A stretch of 35,658 bases of DNA from Lampropedia puyangensis (GTDB lineage Bacteria > Pseudomonadota > Gammaproteobacteria > Burkholderiales > Burkholderiaceae_C), in NCBI RefSeq assembly GCF_004833285.1, contig NZ_STFG01000029.1, positions 1 to 35,658 on the forward strand. The letters run 5' to 3'. Position numbers and translations under genes: made by a program. The notes under the pieces are model-generated. The model was given only the letters and a program-made list of their open reading frames with translations. It searched no databases and was not told where the DNA came from. The stretch's first letter is position 1. Every line of letters begins with the position of its first letter. Below are positions 16,459-25,956 of this stretch, in pieces.

Positions 16459-16483
16459 GAAAGAGGCCTCAAAGGCCTCTTTC
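16459..16483. terminator. Bidirectional terminator between convergent ugd and lpxC
   Basis: A perfect 11-base stem, GAAAGAGGCCT (16459-16469) and AGGCCTCTTTC (16473-16483), with a three-base loop lies in the 56-bp gap between the converging genes. A five-base A run on the left gives a T-rich tail for transcripts coming from lpxC; the plus-strand tail is shorter (TTT within the stem end). It can end transcription from both sides. Confidence 0.85.
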
Positions 16484-16509
16484 GTAGCATTGCCAGGTGC
16501 ACGTTACCG

Positions 16510-17434
16510 CTACCAAGCCAGTGCTTGTTCCGCAGTAAACCCGCGCGGTGCTTTTTTCTCATCGTCAAAGCTGACGATCTCCCACGCATCCTCTTGTGCC
16601 AGCAAAGCGCGTAGCAACTGGTTATTCATGGCGTGGCCAGAACGATACGCAGAATATGCCGCCAACAGGGGTTTCCCCAAAGCATACAAATCGCCAATCG
16701 CATCGAGAATTTTGTGCCGCACGAACTCGTCGTCGTAGCGCAAGCCTTCTTGGTTCAGCACCTTGTAGTCGTCCATCACTATGGCGTTGTCGTAACCGCC
16801 ACCCAATGCCAACCCATTCGAGCGCAGCACCTCCACATCGCGGGTGAAGCCGAAGGTGCGCGCGCGCAATGTCCTTGACATAATGGCCTTGCCCCATGTC
16901 AAACTCCACTACCTGACCGGTCGAGTCAACAGCCGGATGGCTAAAGTCAATTTGGAAACTCAGCTTGAAACCATCAAAAGGCTCAAAACGTGCCCACTTC
17001 ACATCACCGACACCTTCTGTGCGTACTTCGACAGGTTTGATCACGCGCACAAACTGCTTGGGCGCTGCTTGCAACGCAATACCCGCTTCGCGCAGCAAAT
17101 ACACAAAAGCAGCAGAGGAACCATCCAGAATAGGCACCTCCTCGGCTGTTAAATCGATGTACAGGTTATCTATACCCAGCCCTGCACATGCAGACATGAT
17201 GTGCTCAATGGTGCTGATGCGCGCGCCCTCTCGACCAATCGTAGTGGCCATGCGCGTATCAAAGACAGCCTCTGCGTTGACCTGAACGGGCTCTGGCTGT
17301 GGCAAATCCACACGTGTAAACACAATACCCGTGTTCACTGGCGCTGGGCGCAGGGTCAGCTCCACGCGCCTGCCACTGTGCACGCCGACCCCTACTGCGC
17401 GCGTGCGTTGTTTGATGGTTCTTTGAACTAACAT
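16510..17434 (-). pseudogene. lpxC: lpxC, UDP-3-O-acyl-GlcNAc deacetylase gene split by a frameshift
   Basis: Zinc deacetylase for the committed step of lipid A synthesis. The N-terminal part reads in frame from the ATG at 17434 to about residue 192 ([32 protein letters not shown] with Zn-ligand His78, DGSSAAF), then enters a wrong frame that ends at 16622. The remaining part, from [14 protein letters not shown] to the end at 16510, continues in another frame and holds [11 protein letters not shown] (two Zn ligands) and SGHAMNN (active-site His). The break is in a (GC)5 tract at 16858-16867; one more GC unit would restore a 308-residue protein of normal length. Because lpxC is usually essential, a sequencing error is as likely as a real mutation. 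There is no ribosome site before the ATG. Confidence 0.88.
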
Positions 17435-17645
17435 GTTGTCATTTTATCGGGCCTGCGTCCTATCGGTGCAAAGCCTGCGTAAACCTCCAATCAAGCTGGG
17501 CAATAACCTGCCACGAAACCCCTTCAGCGCCAGTGATCTAGCCCAGCAGTGGACTACATCTTCAACGCACCGCTAGGATATGGGTTGACCCTTCAACCTT
17601 CTTCAAATTCTCATGCATCCCAGAAGCCTAGGTTGAGCAGGCATG

Positions 17646-17669
17646 AAAAAAGGGCCCTCAGGCCCTTTT
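17646..17669 (-). terminator. Terminator after ftsZ
   Basis: A perfect nine-base stem, AAAAGGGCC (17648-17656) and GGCCCTTTT (17661-17669), with a four-base loop lies 20 bases after the ftsZ stop codon. On the minus strand it ends in six T residues. It closes the division and cell-wall cluster and separates it from lpxC. Confidence 0.88.
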
Positions 17670-17689
17670 GCTTTGCCAATAGCCAAGGT

Positions 17690-18925
17690 TTAGTCGGCTT
17701 GCTTGCGCAGGAAAGCTGGGATTTCCACATCGTCCATTCCACCAGAAGACATGGCATCCACACGGGCAGCAGCGCTGCTGTCACGAGGGGTACGCCAAAC
17801 TGGAGGAACAGCCAAGCTGTCATAGCTTGGACTGCTGCGGCCCAACAAAGCACTGCTGCCACTATTGAGGCCGGAGACACGATTGGCAGCGCCTTGCAGT
17901 GGCAAGTTGTCAGTGCCTGTACGCAATGTGCTTTGCACCATGGTCAGGTTCTGGCGACGCTGTTGGTGGTTCACCAAGCCGGTGGCTACAACGGTCACAC
18001 GCAGTTCATCTCCCAAGCTGTCATCGTAGGCTGCGCCGTAGATTACATGCGCTTCTTCTGAAGCGTAGGCGTTGATTGTGCTCATGGCCAAACGCGACTC
18101 GGAGAGTTTGAGGCTGCCACGCGCAGCAGTCACCAACACCAAGATGCCTTTTGCACCAGAAAGGTCAATGCCTTCGAGCAATGGGCATGCGATGGCTTGC
18201 TCTGCAGCAATGCGTGCACGGTCAGGGCCAGAAGCGCTGGCAGTCCCCATCATGGCCTTACCAGGCTCGCTCATCACGGTCTTCACGTCTGCAAAGTCGA
18301 CGTTCACATGGCCATGTTCGTTGATGATTTCAGCGATTCCGCCCACAGCGTTACGCAACACATCATTGGCGTAACCAAATGCTTCATCTTGGGTGATATC
18401 GTCGCCATACACGGTCAACAGCTTTTCGTTGAGTACAACGATCAGTGAGTCCACATTGCGTTCGAGCTCGTCAAGGCCAACATCGGCATTTTTCATGCGG
18501 CGAGGACCTTCCCAGTCAAAAGGCTTAGTCACTACACCAACCGTCAAAATCCCCATTTCTTTGGCCACGCGAGCAATTACTGGAGCAGCCCCAGTGCCTG
18601 TACCGCCCCCCATACCCGCTGTGATGAAGAGCATGTTGGCCCCCTCAATGGCTTTGCGAATTTCATTCTCCGCCAACACCGCAGCTTCACGCCCTTGCTC
18701 TGGCTTGCTGCCAGCCCCCAGACCGTTCGCACCAAGTTGAATGATGCGCTCGGCTGAGTTGCGTGACAGCGCTTGAGCATCGGTGTTGGCGCAAATGAAT
18801 TCCACGCCTTGCACATTCTTCTCGATCATGTGCTGCACAGCGTTGTTACCGCCACCGCCCACGCCCAATACTTTGATGCTTGTGCCCTGGGAAAAAGATT
18901 CATTGTCGATCATTTCGATGCTCAT
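17690..18925 (-). CDS. ftsZ: Cell division GTPase FtsZ
   Basis: Tubulin-like GTPase that forms the cytokinetic ring. The 411-residue protein has the nucleotide-binding GVGGGGNNAV (21-30), the tubulin signature GGGTGTG (106-112), KPFDWEGPRR, the T7 loop NVDFADVKTVM and the C-terminal conserved peptide DDVEIPAFLRKQAD, which binds FtsA and ZipA-like partners. A variable linker of about 60 residues precedes the tail. AAGGAG lies upstream of the ATG. It is the last gene before the terminator and is separated from ftsA by 199 bp, long enough for its own promoter or leader. Confidence 0.98.
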   Translation of the reverse strand: MSIEMIDNESFSQGTSIKVLGVGGGGNNAVQHMIEKNVQGVEFICANTDAQALSRNSAERIIQLGANGLGAGSKPEQGREAAVLAENEIRKAIEGANMLFITAGMGGGTGTGAAPVIARVAKEMGILTVGVVTKPFDWEGPRRMKNADVGLDELERNVDSLIVVLNEKLLTVYGDDITQDEAFGYANDVLRNAVGGIAEIINEHGHVNVDFADVKTVMSEPGKAMMGTASASGPDRARIAAEQAIACPLLEGIDLSGAKGILVLVTAARGSLKLSESRLAMSTINAYASEEAHVIYGAAYDDSLGDELRVTVVATGLVNHQQRRQNLTMVQSTLRTGTDNLPLQGAANRVSGLNSGSSALLGRSSPSYDSLAVPPVWRTPRDSSAAARVDAMSSGGMDDVEIPAFLRKQAD

Positions 18926-19124
18926 ACGATTGCTCCTTGCGGTTGGGGGGATTGGGTTAAAACTAAAAAAACTCTTGAAATACGTTTGGGTTGACTTCGA
19001 TGCTGAAAAACTGGGGCAAAAAATCCTAGAGGAGGCTCAAGGGCTTGCACCAAGCGCCAACATCGGCGAACCCTGGTGTGGAAATACCAGGAAATGCTTT
19101 TGATACGGATTCGACGATTCATGC
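18926..19124 (-). other. ftsA-ftsZ spacer with hairpin
   Basis: This 199-bp gap is the longest inside the division cluster. It holds a perfect six-base stem, CCTGGT (19072-19077) and ACCAGG (19086-19091), with an eight-base loop and no T run, then the ftsZ ribosome site. I see no convincing promoter hexamers. A leader or processing role for ftsZ mRNA is possible but unproven. Confidence 0.4.
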
Positions 19125-20354
19125 TTAGAAGTTCCCCACGATGAAGTCACGAATCCGCGAAAAAATATTTTTCACGGGGCCATTTTTGGTAGCGACTTTG
19201 TAGCCTCGGGCGCGCTCATTACGGGCGTCTTCAAGCAAGCCCATGACCGTTGCGGCATGGGGTTGTGCAATCATGTCTGCGAGTTGGCCGGTGTAGTGCG
19301 GCACGCCGCGGCGCACCGGCTTGAGGAAGATATCTTCACCCAATTCCACCATGCCAGGCATCACACAAGAGCCGCCGGTAAGCACAACACCAGAAGAGAG
19401 AATTTCTTCATAGCCAGACTCGCGAATGACTTGTTGCACCAGCGAGAAAATTTCCTCAACGCGCGGCTCAATCACACCCGCCAAGGCTTGTTTGTTAATC
19501 AAGCGTGGGCCACGGTCACCCAGACCCGGCACTTCAACTTGTGCATCAGGATCAGCCAGCATGGCTTTGGCACAACCGTTCTCAACCTTGATGTCTTCAG
19601 CATCTTTAGTAGGGGTACGCAATGCCATCGCGATATCGCTAGTAATCAAGTCACCAGCAATCGGAATGACGGCCGTGTGGCGAATGGCGCCACCGGAGAA
19701 GATGGAAATATCGGTGGTGCCTGCGCCTATATCGACCAGTACCACGCCTAACTCACGCTCATCGTCGGTCAGTACAGATTGACTCGACGCAAGCGGATTG
19801 AGCAGCAACTGCTCCACTTCCAGACCACAGCGACGCACGCACTTGATGATGTTCTCGGCCGCACTTTGCGCACCGGTGACGATATGCACCTTTGCTTCCA
19901 GCCGAATGCCACTCATGCCAATGGGCTCTTTAACTTCTTGCCCATCGATGACGAACTCTTGCGAGGCCACTAACAGCAAGCGTTGGTCCGAGGGAATGTT
20001 GATGGCTTTGGCAGTGTCCAGCACCCGGCTGACATCGGTTTGCGTGACTTCCTTGTCCTTAATGGCAACCATACCACTGGAGTTGAAACCACGAATATGG
20101 CTACCAGTGATGCCGGTATAAACCCGAGAAATTTTGCAATCGGCCATCAATTCAGCTTCACGCAGTGCCTGCTCAATGCTTTGCACTGTCGCCTCGATAT
20201 TGACGACAACCCCGCGTTTCAAGCCATTGCTTGGGGCCACGCCAAAGCCTGCCAGCTTGAGCTGACCATCGGCCTGAACCTCTGCCACCACAGCCATCAC
20301 TTTGGCGGTGCCAATGTCCAAACCCACAATGACGTCTCTGAATTCTTTAGCCAT
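19125..20354 (-). CDS. ftsA: Cell division protein FtsA
   Basis: Actin-like ATP-binding protein that tethers FtsZ to the membrane and recruits later division proteins. The 409 residues open with VIVGLDIGTAKV (phosphate-1 loop), include VLVDIGAGTTDISIF (phosphate-2) and VVLTGGSCVMPGM (adenosine motif), and end with the amphipathic helix IFSRIRDFIVGNF that binds the inner membrane. It follows ftsQ after 53 bp, the usual order. Confidence 0.98.
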   Translation of the reverse strand: MAKEFRDVIVGLDIGTAKVMAVVAEVQADGQLKLAGFGVAPSNGLKRGVVVNIEATVQSIEQALREAELMADCKISRVYTGITGSHIRGFNSSGMVAIKDKEVTQTDVSRVLDTAKAINIPSDQRLLLVASQEFVIDGQEVKEPIGMSGIRLEAKVHIVTGAQSAAENIIKCVRRCGLEVEQLLLNPLASSQSVLTDDERELGVVLVDIGAGTTDISIFSGGAIRHTAVIPIAGDLITSDIAMALRTPTKDAEDIKVENGCAKAMLADPDAQVEVPGLGDRGPRLINKQALAGVIEPRVEEIFSLVQQVIRESGYEEILSSGVVLTGGSCVMPGMVELGEDIFLKPVRRGVPHYTGQLADMIAQPHAATVMGLLEDARNERARGYKVATKNGPVKNIFSRIRDFIVGNF

Positions 20355-20407
20355 TTGCGTCTCTATTCATCCAGTTGCAACCTTGCGTTCATACCCATTG
20401 AACCGCT

Positions 20408-21199
20408 TCAACGTCTGCCGGCGGGTGCTGCATTGGCAGCCTGCGTCACCACACCCCGCAAACGAATGGCGTATCCATCCCGATGCCTCAAATCGGCGAA
20501 CTCCAAAGCCTGCGGCCTTACACCCAAAGGGGCCAAAGCCTGCGGCAATGTCGTAAAAAAATCTGCCAAGCGCTGTCCGACTTGGTCTTGTTCTCCAGCC
20601 CCTAACTCCATGTGCGCGCCATTCGAGAGAAACAGCTGCCAATTACCACGCGGCGTAAGGTACAACGCCACCGGCTGCATGGCATTGCCCTGTAATTGCT
20701 CCAGTAAATAACGGTACATCGCCAAAACCGATGCCGACTGCCCATCTGGACCTGCCAGCCGAGGCAAAATCTCGTGCTCCACTTCACCACGGTTGGCCTC
20801 AAACACCTCCCCAAACGTGTTGATCATGGTCGAAGCCTCATCACCATCCCACATCGCCACAGGCACGTGCTCTTGCAATCGCACATCCAATGTGTTGGGA
20901 AACGCCCTGCGCAGTTCTGCTTTGCGCACCCAAGGCATTTGCTCAAACACCTTTTGCGTGGCATTCAAGTCCAACGTAAACAAGTTGCCTTTGAGTTGCG
21001 GCAAAACATTGGCCTGCAAACCCACTGCACTGCTGTGCTGCGGATCCCCGTGCACCACCACCTGGGTAATGGCAAAAGCAGGATTACGCAAAGCCCACAA
21101 CACCGCAGCCGCACACACCAGCACGAACACGCCTGAGAATGCCAGCGACGCGGTGGCATTCATCAAGCGAACATCGACTGGCTGTGCGGTTTGACTCAT
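20408..21199 (-). CDS. ftsQ: Cell division protein FtsQ
   Basis: Bitopic inner-membrane divisome protein that scaffolds FtsB and FtsL. The 263-residue protein has a short cytoplasmic start, one membrane segment (about residues 16-37), a POTRA domain beginning at [12 protein letters not shown] and a beta domain with [25 protein letters not shown]. The ATG overlaps the ddl stop by four bases. The C-terminus ends in an Ala-rich tail. Confidence 0.95.
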   Translation of the reverse strand: MSQTAQPVDVRLMNATASLAFSGVFVLVCAAAVLWALRNPAFAITQVVVHGDPQHSSAVGLQANVLPQLKGNLFTLDLNATQKVFEQMPWVRKAELRRAFPNTLDVRLQEHVPVAMWDGDEASTMINTFGEVFEANRGEVEHEILPRLAGPDGQSASVLAMYRYLLEQLQGNAMQPVALYLTPRGNWQLFLSNGAHMELGAGEQDQVGQRLADFFTTLPQALAPLGVRPQALEFADLRHRDGYAIRLRGVVTQAANAAPAGRR

Positions 21200-22209
21200 A
21201 CGCCACCTGCCTTCAGGCCTGCCCCATGGGGCACGGCAGAACCATCACAACGCGCAGCCGCCAAAATGTGCAAACACAGATCCTCATACGACATGCCAGC
21301 AGCACGTGCGGCCATGGGTACCAAAGAGTGTCCGGTCATGCCCGGCGAAGTATTGATTTCCAATAAGAACGGCTTGCCATCGCTATGGCGAATCATCACG
21401 TCAGCGCGTGCCCAACCTCGGCAGTGCAATGAGCGGTAAGCGTCCAGGCACATCTGTTGAATAGTGCTCTCCAATGCTGCTGGTAAGCCGCTCGGGCAGA
21501 AATACTGGGTAGCATCCCCGTAATACTTGTTCTCAAAATCGTAGTTGCCGCCTGGCGCCACAATACGAATCACAGGCAGTGCACGGGCACTACCTTGTAC
21601 GTCCAACAACGCGCAGGTGGTTTCCTGCCCATCAATGAACTGCTCGCACAAGACTTCATCGTCGTACTGGGCAGCCAACGTATAGGCGTGCTCACATTGC
21701 TCAGGTGAGGTTACTTTGGTCAAGCCAATGGTAGAGCCCTCGCGCGCAGGCTTGACGATCATGGGTTCGCCCAACTTGGTCAGCGCCGCCGCCACGGCTG
21801 CTGGTGAATTGACCAATTCCCATGCAGGGGTAGCCAAGCCATCTGCGTGCCATAAACGTTTGGTAAGCACCTTATCCATCGCCATGGCCGAAGCCATCAC
21901 GCCCGGGCCGGTATAAGGAATTTGCAGCAATTCCAAGAAGCCTTGAATGGTGCCGTCTTCACCACCGCGGCCATGCAGTGCGATAAAGCAACGCTCAAAG
22001 CCTTCCGTTTTCAAGTCCCACAGAGGGCGGTTGCCCGTATCAAAGGCATGGGCATCAACCCCGCGTGAGCGCAATGCCTGCAAAACGCCCTGTCCCGACA
22101 TCAAAGAAACTTCACGCTCGGCGGACAACCCGCCCAGCAATACAGCCACTTTGCCCAAGGCCTTCACATCAATGGCGACTGCGCCGTGTTGTTGCAGTGC
22201 GGTATTCAT
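21196..22209 (-). CDS. ddl: D-alanine--D-alanine ligase
   Basis: ATP-grasp ligase that joins two D-alanines for the peptidoglycan stem peptide. The 337-residue protein has [17 protein letters not shown] (about 25-40), [13 protein letters not shown] (78-90), the ATP-grasp core [11 protein letters not shown], and [18 protein letters not shown] near the C-terminus with metal-binding Glu and Asn. It is the DdlB type encoded between murC and ftsQ and overlaps both neighbours by four bases. Confidence 0.97.
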   Translation of the reverse strand: MNTALQQHGAVAIDVKALGKVAVLLGGLSAEREVSLMSGQGVLQALRSRGVDAHAFDTGNRPLWDLKTEGFERCFIALHGRGGEDGTIQGFLELLQIPYTGPGVMASAMAMDKVLTKRLWHADGLATPAWELVNSPAAVAAALTKLGEPMIVKPAREGSTIGLTKVTSPEQCEHAYTLAAQYDDEVLCEQFIDGQETTCALLDVQGSARALPVIRIVAPGGNYDFENKYYGDATQYFCPSGLPAALESTIQQMCLDAYRSLHCRGWARADVMIRHSDGKPFLLEINTSPGMTGHSLVPMAARAAGMSYEDLCLHILAAARCDGSAVPHGAGLKAGGV

Positions 22210-23621
22210 ACTGCCTGCTCCTCTTTAGACAAACGTTGTGCCAGCAGCGCCGCTTGCGCACCAATACTCCCTGCACCCATCAAGATCACCACATCCCCAT
22301 CTTCAACATAACTCTCAAGCATGGCGCCCAACTGCGCAACGTCTTCCACAAACACAGGCTCAACCTTGCCGGCCACACGAATGGCACGTGCCAACGAGCG
22401 TCCATCAGCAGCCACAATGGGCGCCTCACCTGCGGCATAAACCTCAGTGAGCAATACCCCATCGGCCGTACCGAGCACCTGCACAAAATCTTCAAAGCAA
22501 TCTCGTGTGCGCGAATAGCGGTGCGGCTGAAAAGCCACGACCAAGCGGCGACCTTCAAAAGCACCACGCGCAGCAGCCAAGGTCACGGCCATTTCCACCG
22601 GATGGTGACCATAGTCCTCAATCAAAGTGAAACCATTGCCGTTGCCAGCAACCAATTCACCGTGGCGCTGAAAGCGCCGCCCCACACCTTTGAATTGCTC
22701 CAGGGCACGCACAACAGCAGCATCTTCGATGCCCAATTCGACTGCAATCGCAATTGCGGCCAAAGCGTTCAACACGTTATGGTTACCCGGCAAATTCAGC
22801 GTCACATGCATATCAGGCAGCGTGATACCGTTGCTGCGCTTGACTGTAAAGTGCATGCGCCCTTTGTCTGCACGCACATCCACCGCCCGCACCTGCGCGC
22901 CTTCGGCAAAACCGTAGGTAGTGACTGGGCAATTGACGCGCGAGAGAACCTCACGCACGCCTTCGTTCTCAATGCACATCACTGCAGCACCATAAAAAGG
23001 CATGCGGTGCAGAAAATCCACAAATGCCTGGCGCAAACGCTCAATGTCGTGCCCATAAGTTTCCATGTGATCGGCATCGATGTTGGTGACAATCGCCATC
23101 ACCGGCATCAGGTTCAAGAACGATGCATCTGATTCATCCGCTTCCACCACGATGTACTCGCCAGAGCCAAGCTTGGCATTCGCACCAGCACTGTTGAGTC
23201 GTCCGCCAATCACAAAAGTGGGATCCAGGCCTGCTTCAGCAAGTACGCTAGTGACCAAGCTGGTGGTGGTGGTTTTACCGTGTGTTCCAGCCACGGCAAT
23301 ACCTTTGCGGTCACGCATCAACTCCGCCAGCATGGTCGCCCTTGGCACCACAGGAATTTTGCGCGCACGTGCTGCCTGTACTTCTGGGTTGTCCGCTTGC
23401 ACAGCCGTGGACGTGACCACGGCATCCGCGCTAGCAACATGCTCCGCATGGTGGCCCACAAAGGTGTGGATACCCAAGCTGGCCAAGCGGCGCAACACGG
23501 CACTGTCTTGCAAGTCAGAGCCCGAAATGGTGTAGCCTTGGTTATGCAGCACCTCTGCAATGCCGCTCATGCCCGCACCGCCAATACCTACAAAATGAAT
23601 GTGGTGGATTGCATGCTTCAT
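22206..23621 (-). CDS. murC: UDP-N-acetylmuramate--L-alanine ligase
   Basis: Adds L-alanine to UDP-MurNAc, the first Mur ligase step. The 471-residue protein has an N-terminal Rossmann-like domain ([17 protein letters not shown]), the ATP loop GTHGKTTT (112-119), [10 protein letters not shown], the central [12 protein letters not shown] region and the C-terminal DDYGHHP-equivalent [13 protein letters not shown] overlaps join it to murG upstream and ddl downstream. Confidence 0.98.
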   Translation of the reverse strand: MKHAIHHIHFVGIGGAGMSGIAEVLHNQGYTISGSDLQDSAVLRRLASLGIHTFVGHHAEHVASADAVVTSTAVQADNPEVQAARARKIPVVPRATMLAELMRDRKGIAVAGTHGKTTTTSLVTSVLAEAGLDPTFVIGGRLNSAGANAKLGSGEYIVVEADESDASFLNLMPVMAIVTNIDADHMETYGHDIERLRQAFVDFLHRMPFYGAAVMCIENEGVREVLSRVNCPVTTYGFAEGAQVRAVDVRADKGRMHFTVKRSNGITLPDMHVTLNLPGNHNVLNALAAIAIAVELGIEDAAVVRALEQFKGVGRRFQRHGELVAGNGNGFTLIEDYGHHPVEMAVTLAAARGAFEGRRLVVAFQPHRYSRTRDCFEDFVQVLGTADGVLLTEVYAAGEAPIVAADGRSLARAIRVAGKVEPVFVEDVAQLGAMLESYVEDGDVVILMGAGSIGAQAALLAQRLSKEEQAV

Positions 23622-24691
23622 GCCAGCACCTCCTCACATGCAGCGACCATTTGGTCCACGGCGTCGGTTTTGGCTAAATGCTGCGCCTTCTGTGCACGCG
23701 CCAGCAAAGTTGGCCGATCCAACTGGCTTAAAAAAGCGGCCAACGCTTCTGCTGTCAACTGTGTTTGTGGCATCAACCACGCCGCTTGCGGGGCAACCAA
23801 ATAATCGGCATTCATGGTCTGGTGGTCGTCTACCGCATATGGAAAAGGCACAAAGCAAGCGGCTGCGCCTACCGCAGCAATTTCTGTCACGGTGCTGGCA
23901 CCTGCGCGGCACAGCACAATATCGGCCTCAGCGTATGCTTGGGCAGTGTTATCAATAAAAGGAGTCAATTGAGCTTCTACCTGGGCGTTTGCATAATGGT
24001 TTTGCAACGCCTCCATTTGTTTCTCCCCGCTTTGATGCAGAACCAATGGTCTACGCTCGGCAGGAATTAAAGCCAACGCTTGCGGCACCACGGTATTGAG
24101 TGCTTGCGCCCCCAAACTGCCACCAATAACCAACAAGCGCAGCGGCCCTTGACGCCCTGCAAACCGATCGGCAGGCAAGGCTTGTTCTAAAAACGCTTGG
24201 CGCAACGGGTTGCCAACCCATTGGCCACGACGCAGCGCGCCCGGAAAGGCTGTAAAAACGCGACGCGAAACATAAGAAAGCAACTTATTGGCCATGCCAG
24301 GCAGCGCATTTTGCTCATGCAAGAACAAGGGCACTCCGCAGCTGGCTGCCGCCAAGCCACCTGGTGCACTGATGTAACCACCAAAGCCCAAAACCACCTG
24401 TGGGCGTTCCTGTTTGACAATACGCCGCGCCTGCCACCATGCACTCGCCAAGCGCCAAGGCAACAAAGCCAAGGTTTTCAGCCCCTTGCCACGCACACCA
24501 GAAAAAGCCACTGTCCGCATGTTCAAGCCATGTGCCGGAACCAGCTTGCGCTCCATTCCCGCCTCCCCTCCAAGCCAGACGACGCGCCAACCAGCACGCT
24601 CAAGACCTTGCGCAACGGCAATGCCTGGAAAAATATGACCACCCGTTCCGCCGGCCATGATCAGGGCTGTTTTTTGCAATGTTGGGCTCAT
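23618..24691 (-). CDS. murG: Lipid II synthase MurG (GlcNAc transferase)
   Basis: GT28 glycosyltransferase that adds GlcNAc to lipid I on the inner face of the membrane. The start at 24691 gives 357 residues and puts [14 protein letters not shown] at residues 14-27; the frame is open 180 bases further upstream but inside fts[23 protein letters not shown] and [15 protein letters not shown] are the classic lipid- and UDP-GlcNAc-binding motifs. Four-base overlaps connect it to ftsW and murC. Confidence 0.98.
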   Translation of the reverse strand: MSPTLQKTALIMAGGTGGHIFPGIAVAQGLERAGWRVVWLGGEAGMERKLVPAHGLNMRTVAFSGVRGKGLKTLALLPWRLASAWWQARRIVKQERPQVVLGFGGYISAPGGLAAASCGVPLFLHEQNALPGMANKLLSYVSRRVFTAFPGALRRGQWVGNPLRQAFLEQALPADRFAGRQGPLRLLVIGGSLGAQALNTVVPQALALIPAERRPLVLHQSGEKQMEALQNHYANAQVEAQLTPFIDNTAQAYAEADIVLCRAGASTVTEIAAVGAAACFVPFPYAVDDHQTMNADYLVAPQAAWLMPQTQLTAEALAAFLSQLDRPTLLARAQKAQHLAKTDAVDQMVAACEEVLA

Positions 24692-25956
24692 ACTTGACGC
24701 CCTCTCATCAAAATGCGGTTCTCGTAATCGATACGCAGCACAACCGCCATAGCAACTAGGTTGAGCAAAACGCCTGAACCACCAAAACTCATCAAAGGCA
24801 GCGTCAAGCCCTTGGTAGGCAAGGCGCCCAAATTCACACCAATATTGATCACTGCCTGAAAGCCAATCCACAAAGCAATACCTTGTGCTACCAGGCCCGA
24901 AAAAATACGGTCTAGTGCCACGGCTTGGCGGCCAATCACCATGATGCGACGGGTGAGCCAGAAGAACACTGCAATCAGCAGCAAGACGCCAACCAGGCCA
25001 AACTCTTCACCAATCACCGCCAAAATGAAATCGGTATGCGCTTCTGGCAGCCAATGGAGTTTTTCCACACTGCCGCCCAAGCCCACACCTGAAACTTCCC
25101 CGCGCCCAATGGCGATAAGCGAATGGGTGAGCTGGTAGCCTCGTCCCAAGCGGTGCTCTTCAGACCACGGATCGAGATACGCAAAAATACGATCACGGCG
25201 CCATGGTGATGTCCAGATAATGAACATGAAGGACACGCCAAGCACCACCAACATCAGCATAAAGCCGCGAATATTGACCCCGCCCAAGAACAAAATACCA
25301 ACGGCAATGACTGCGATGACCACAAAGGCACCCATATCCGGCTCGGCCAACAATAAAAAGCCAATCAAGCCAACTGCCAAACCAATGGGAACCACCGCAC
25401 GGAAGAATTTCTCACGCACATCCATACGCCGCACCATGTAGTCGGCGGCATAAATCACCACCGTCAACTTTGCCAATTCAGAGGGCTGAAAGCTCATGAC
25501 CCCCAAAGGCAACCAACGCCGCGCACCATTCACGGACGTTCCAATCCCGGGAATCAAAACGGCTACCAACAAACCAATGGTGATCAACAGCAACCAAATC
25601 GCATTCTCACGCCAGACATCCATCGGAATCTGCGACACTGCAACAGCAGCAACAAAGGCAACCCCAATCGAAATCACGTGACGGATCAGGAAAAACTCAT
25701 TGCTGATGCCACCAAAGCGCGGGTTATCGCCCATCGCAATGGAGGCCGAATACACCATCACCACACTCCAGGCCAATAGTGCGATCAATACGCCCAATAA
25801 GGTCTGGTCAATGTCCTGTACAGCAGGCGGCGCTGAAGAGGTTTTGTAGCGGTATTCCAAACCTGCCGAGCGCACAGGCAGATCCAACACCTCTTCCTTG
25901 CGGCGCAAGAAACGGCTCAACAAACCAGCCTTTCTGTTAGGTGTTGCCATGCTCAT
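24688..25956 (-). CDS. ftsW: SEDS peptidoglycan glycosyltransferase FtsW
   Basis: Septal peptidoglycan polymerase working with FtsI. The 422-residue protein has about ten membrane segments after a long cytoplasmic N-terminus (about 55 residues). SEDS motifs include [15 protein letters not shown] with the long periplasmic loop [20 protein letters not shown] containing the probable catalytic Asp, and the end signature [20 protein letters not shown]. The ATG at 25956 is chosen because it forms an ATGA overlap with murD and has GGAGGTG upstream; a GTG six bases earlier is possible. Confidence 0.97.
   Translation of the reverse strand: MSMATPNRKAGLLSRFLRRKEEVLDLPVRSAGLEYRYKTSSAPPAVQDIDQTLLGVLIALLAWSVVMVYSASIAMGDNPRFGGISNEFFLIRHVISIGVAFVAAVAVSQIPMDVWRENAIWLLLITIGLLVAVLIPGIGTSVNGARRWLPLGVMSFQPSELAKLTVVIYAADYMVRRMDVREKFFRAVVPIGLAVGLIGFLLLAEPDMGAFVVIAVIAVGILFLGGVNIRGFMLMLVVLGVSFMFIIWTSPWRRDRIFAYLDPWSEEHRLGRGYQLTHSLIAIGRGEVSGVGLGGSVEKLHWLPEAHTDFILAVIGEEFGLVGVLLLIAVFFWLTRRIMVIGRQAVALDRIFSGLVAQGIALWIGFQAVINIGVNLGALPTKGLTLPLMSFGGSGVLLNLVAMAVVLRIDYENRILMRGRQV

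Noticed and set aside
22065-23132. Plus-strand open frame of 355 residues opposite ddl and murC
   Set aside because: It is His- and Arg-rich antisense reading of well-conserved essential genes, without family similarity.
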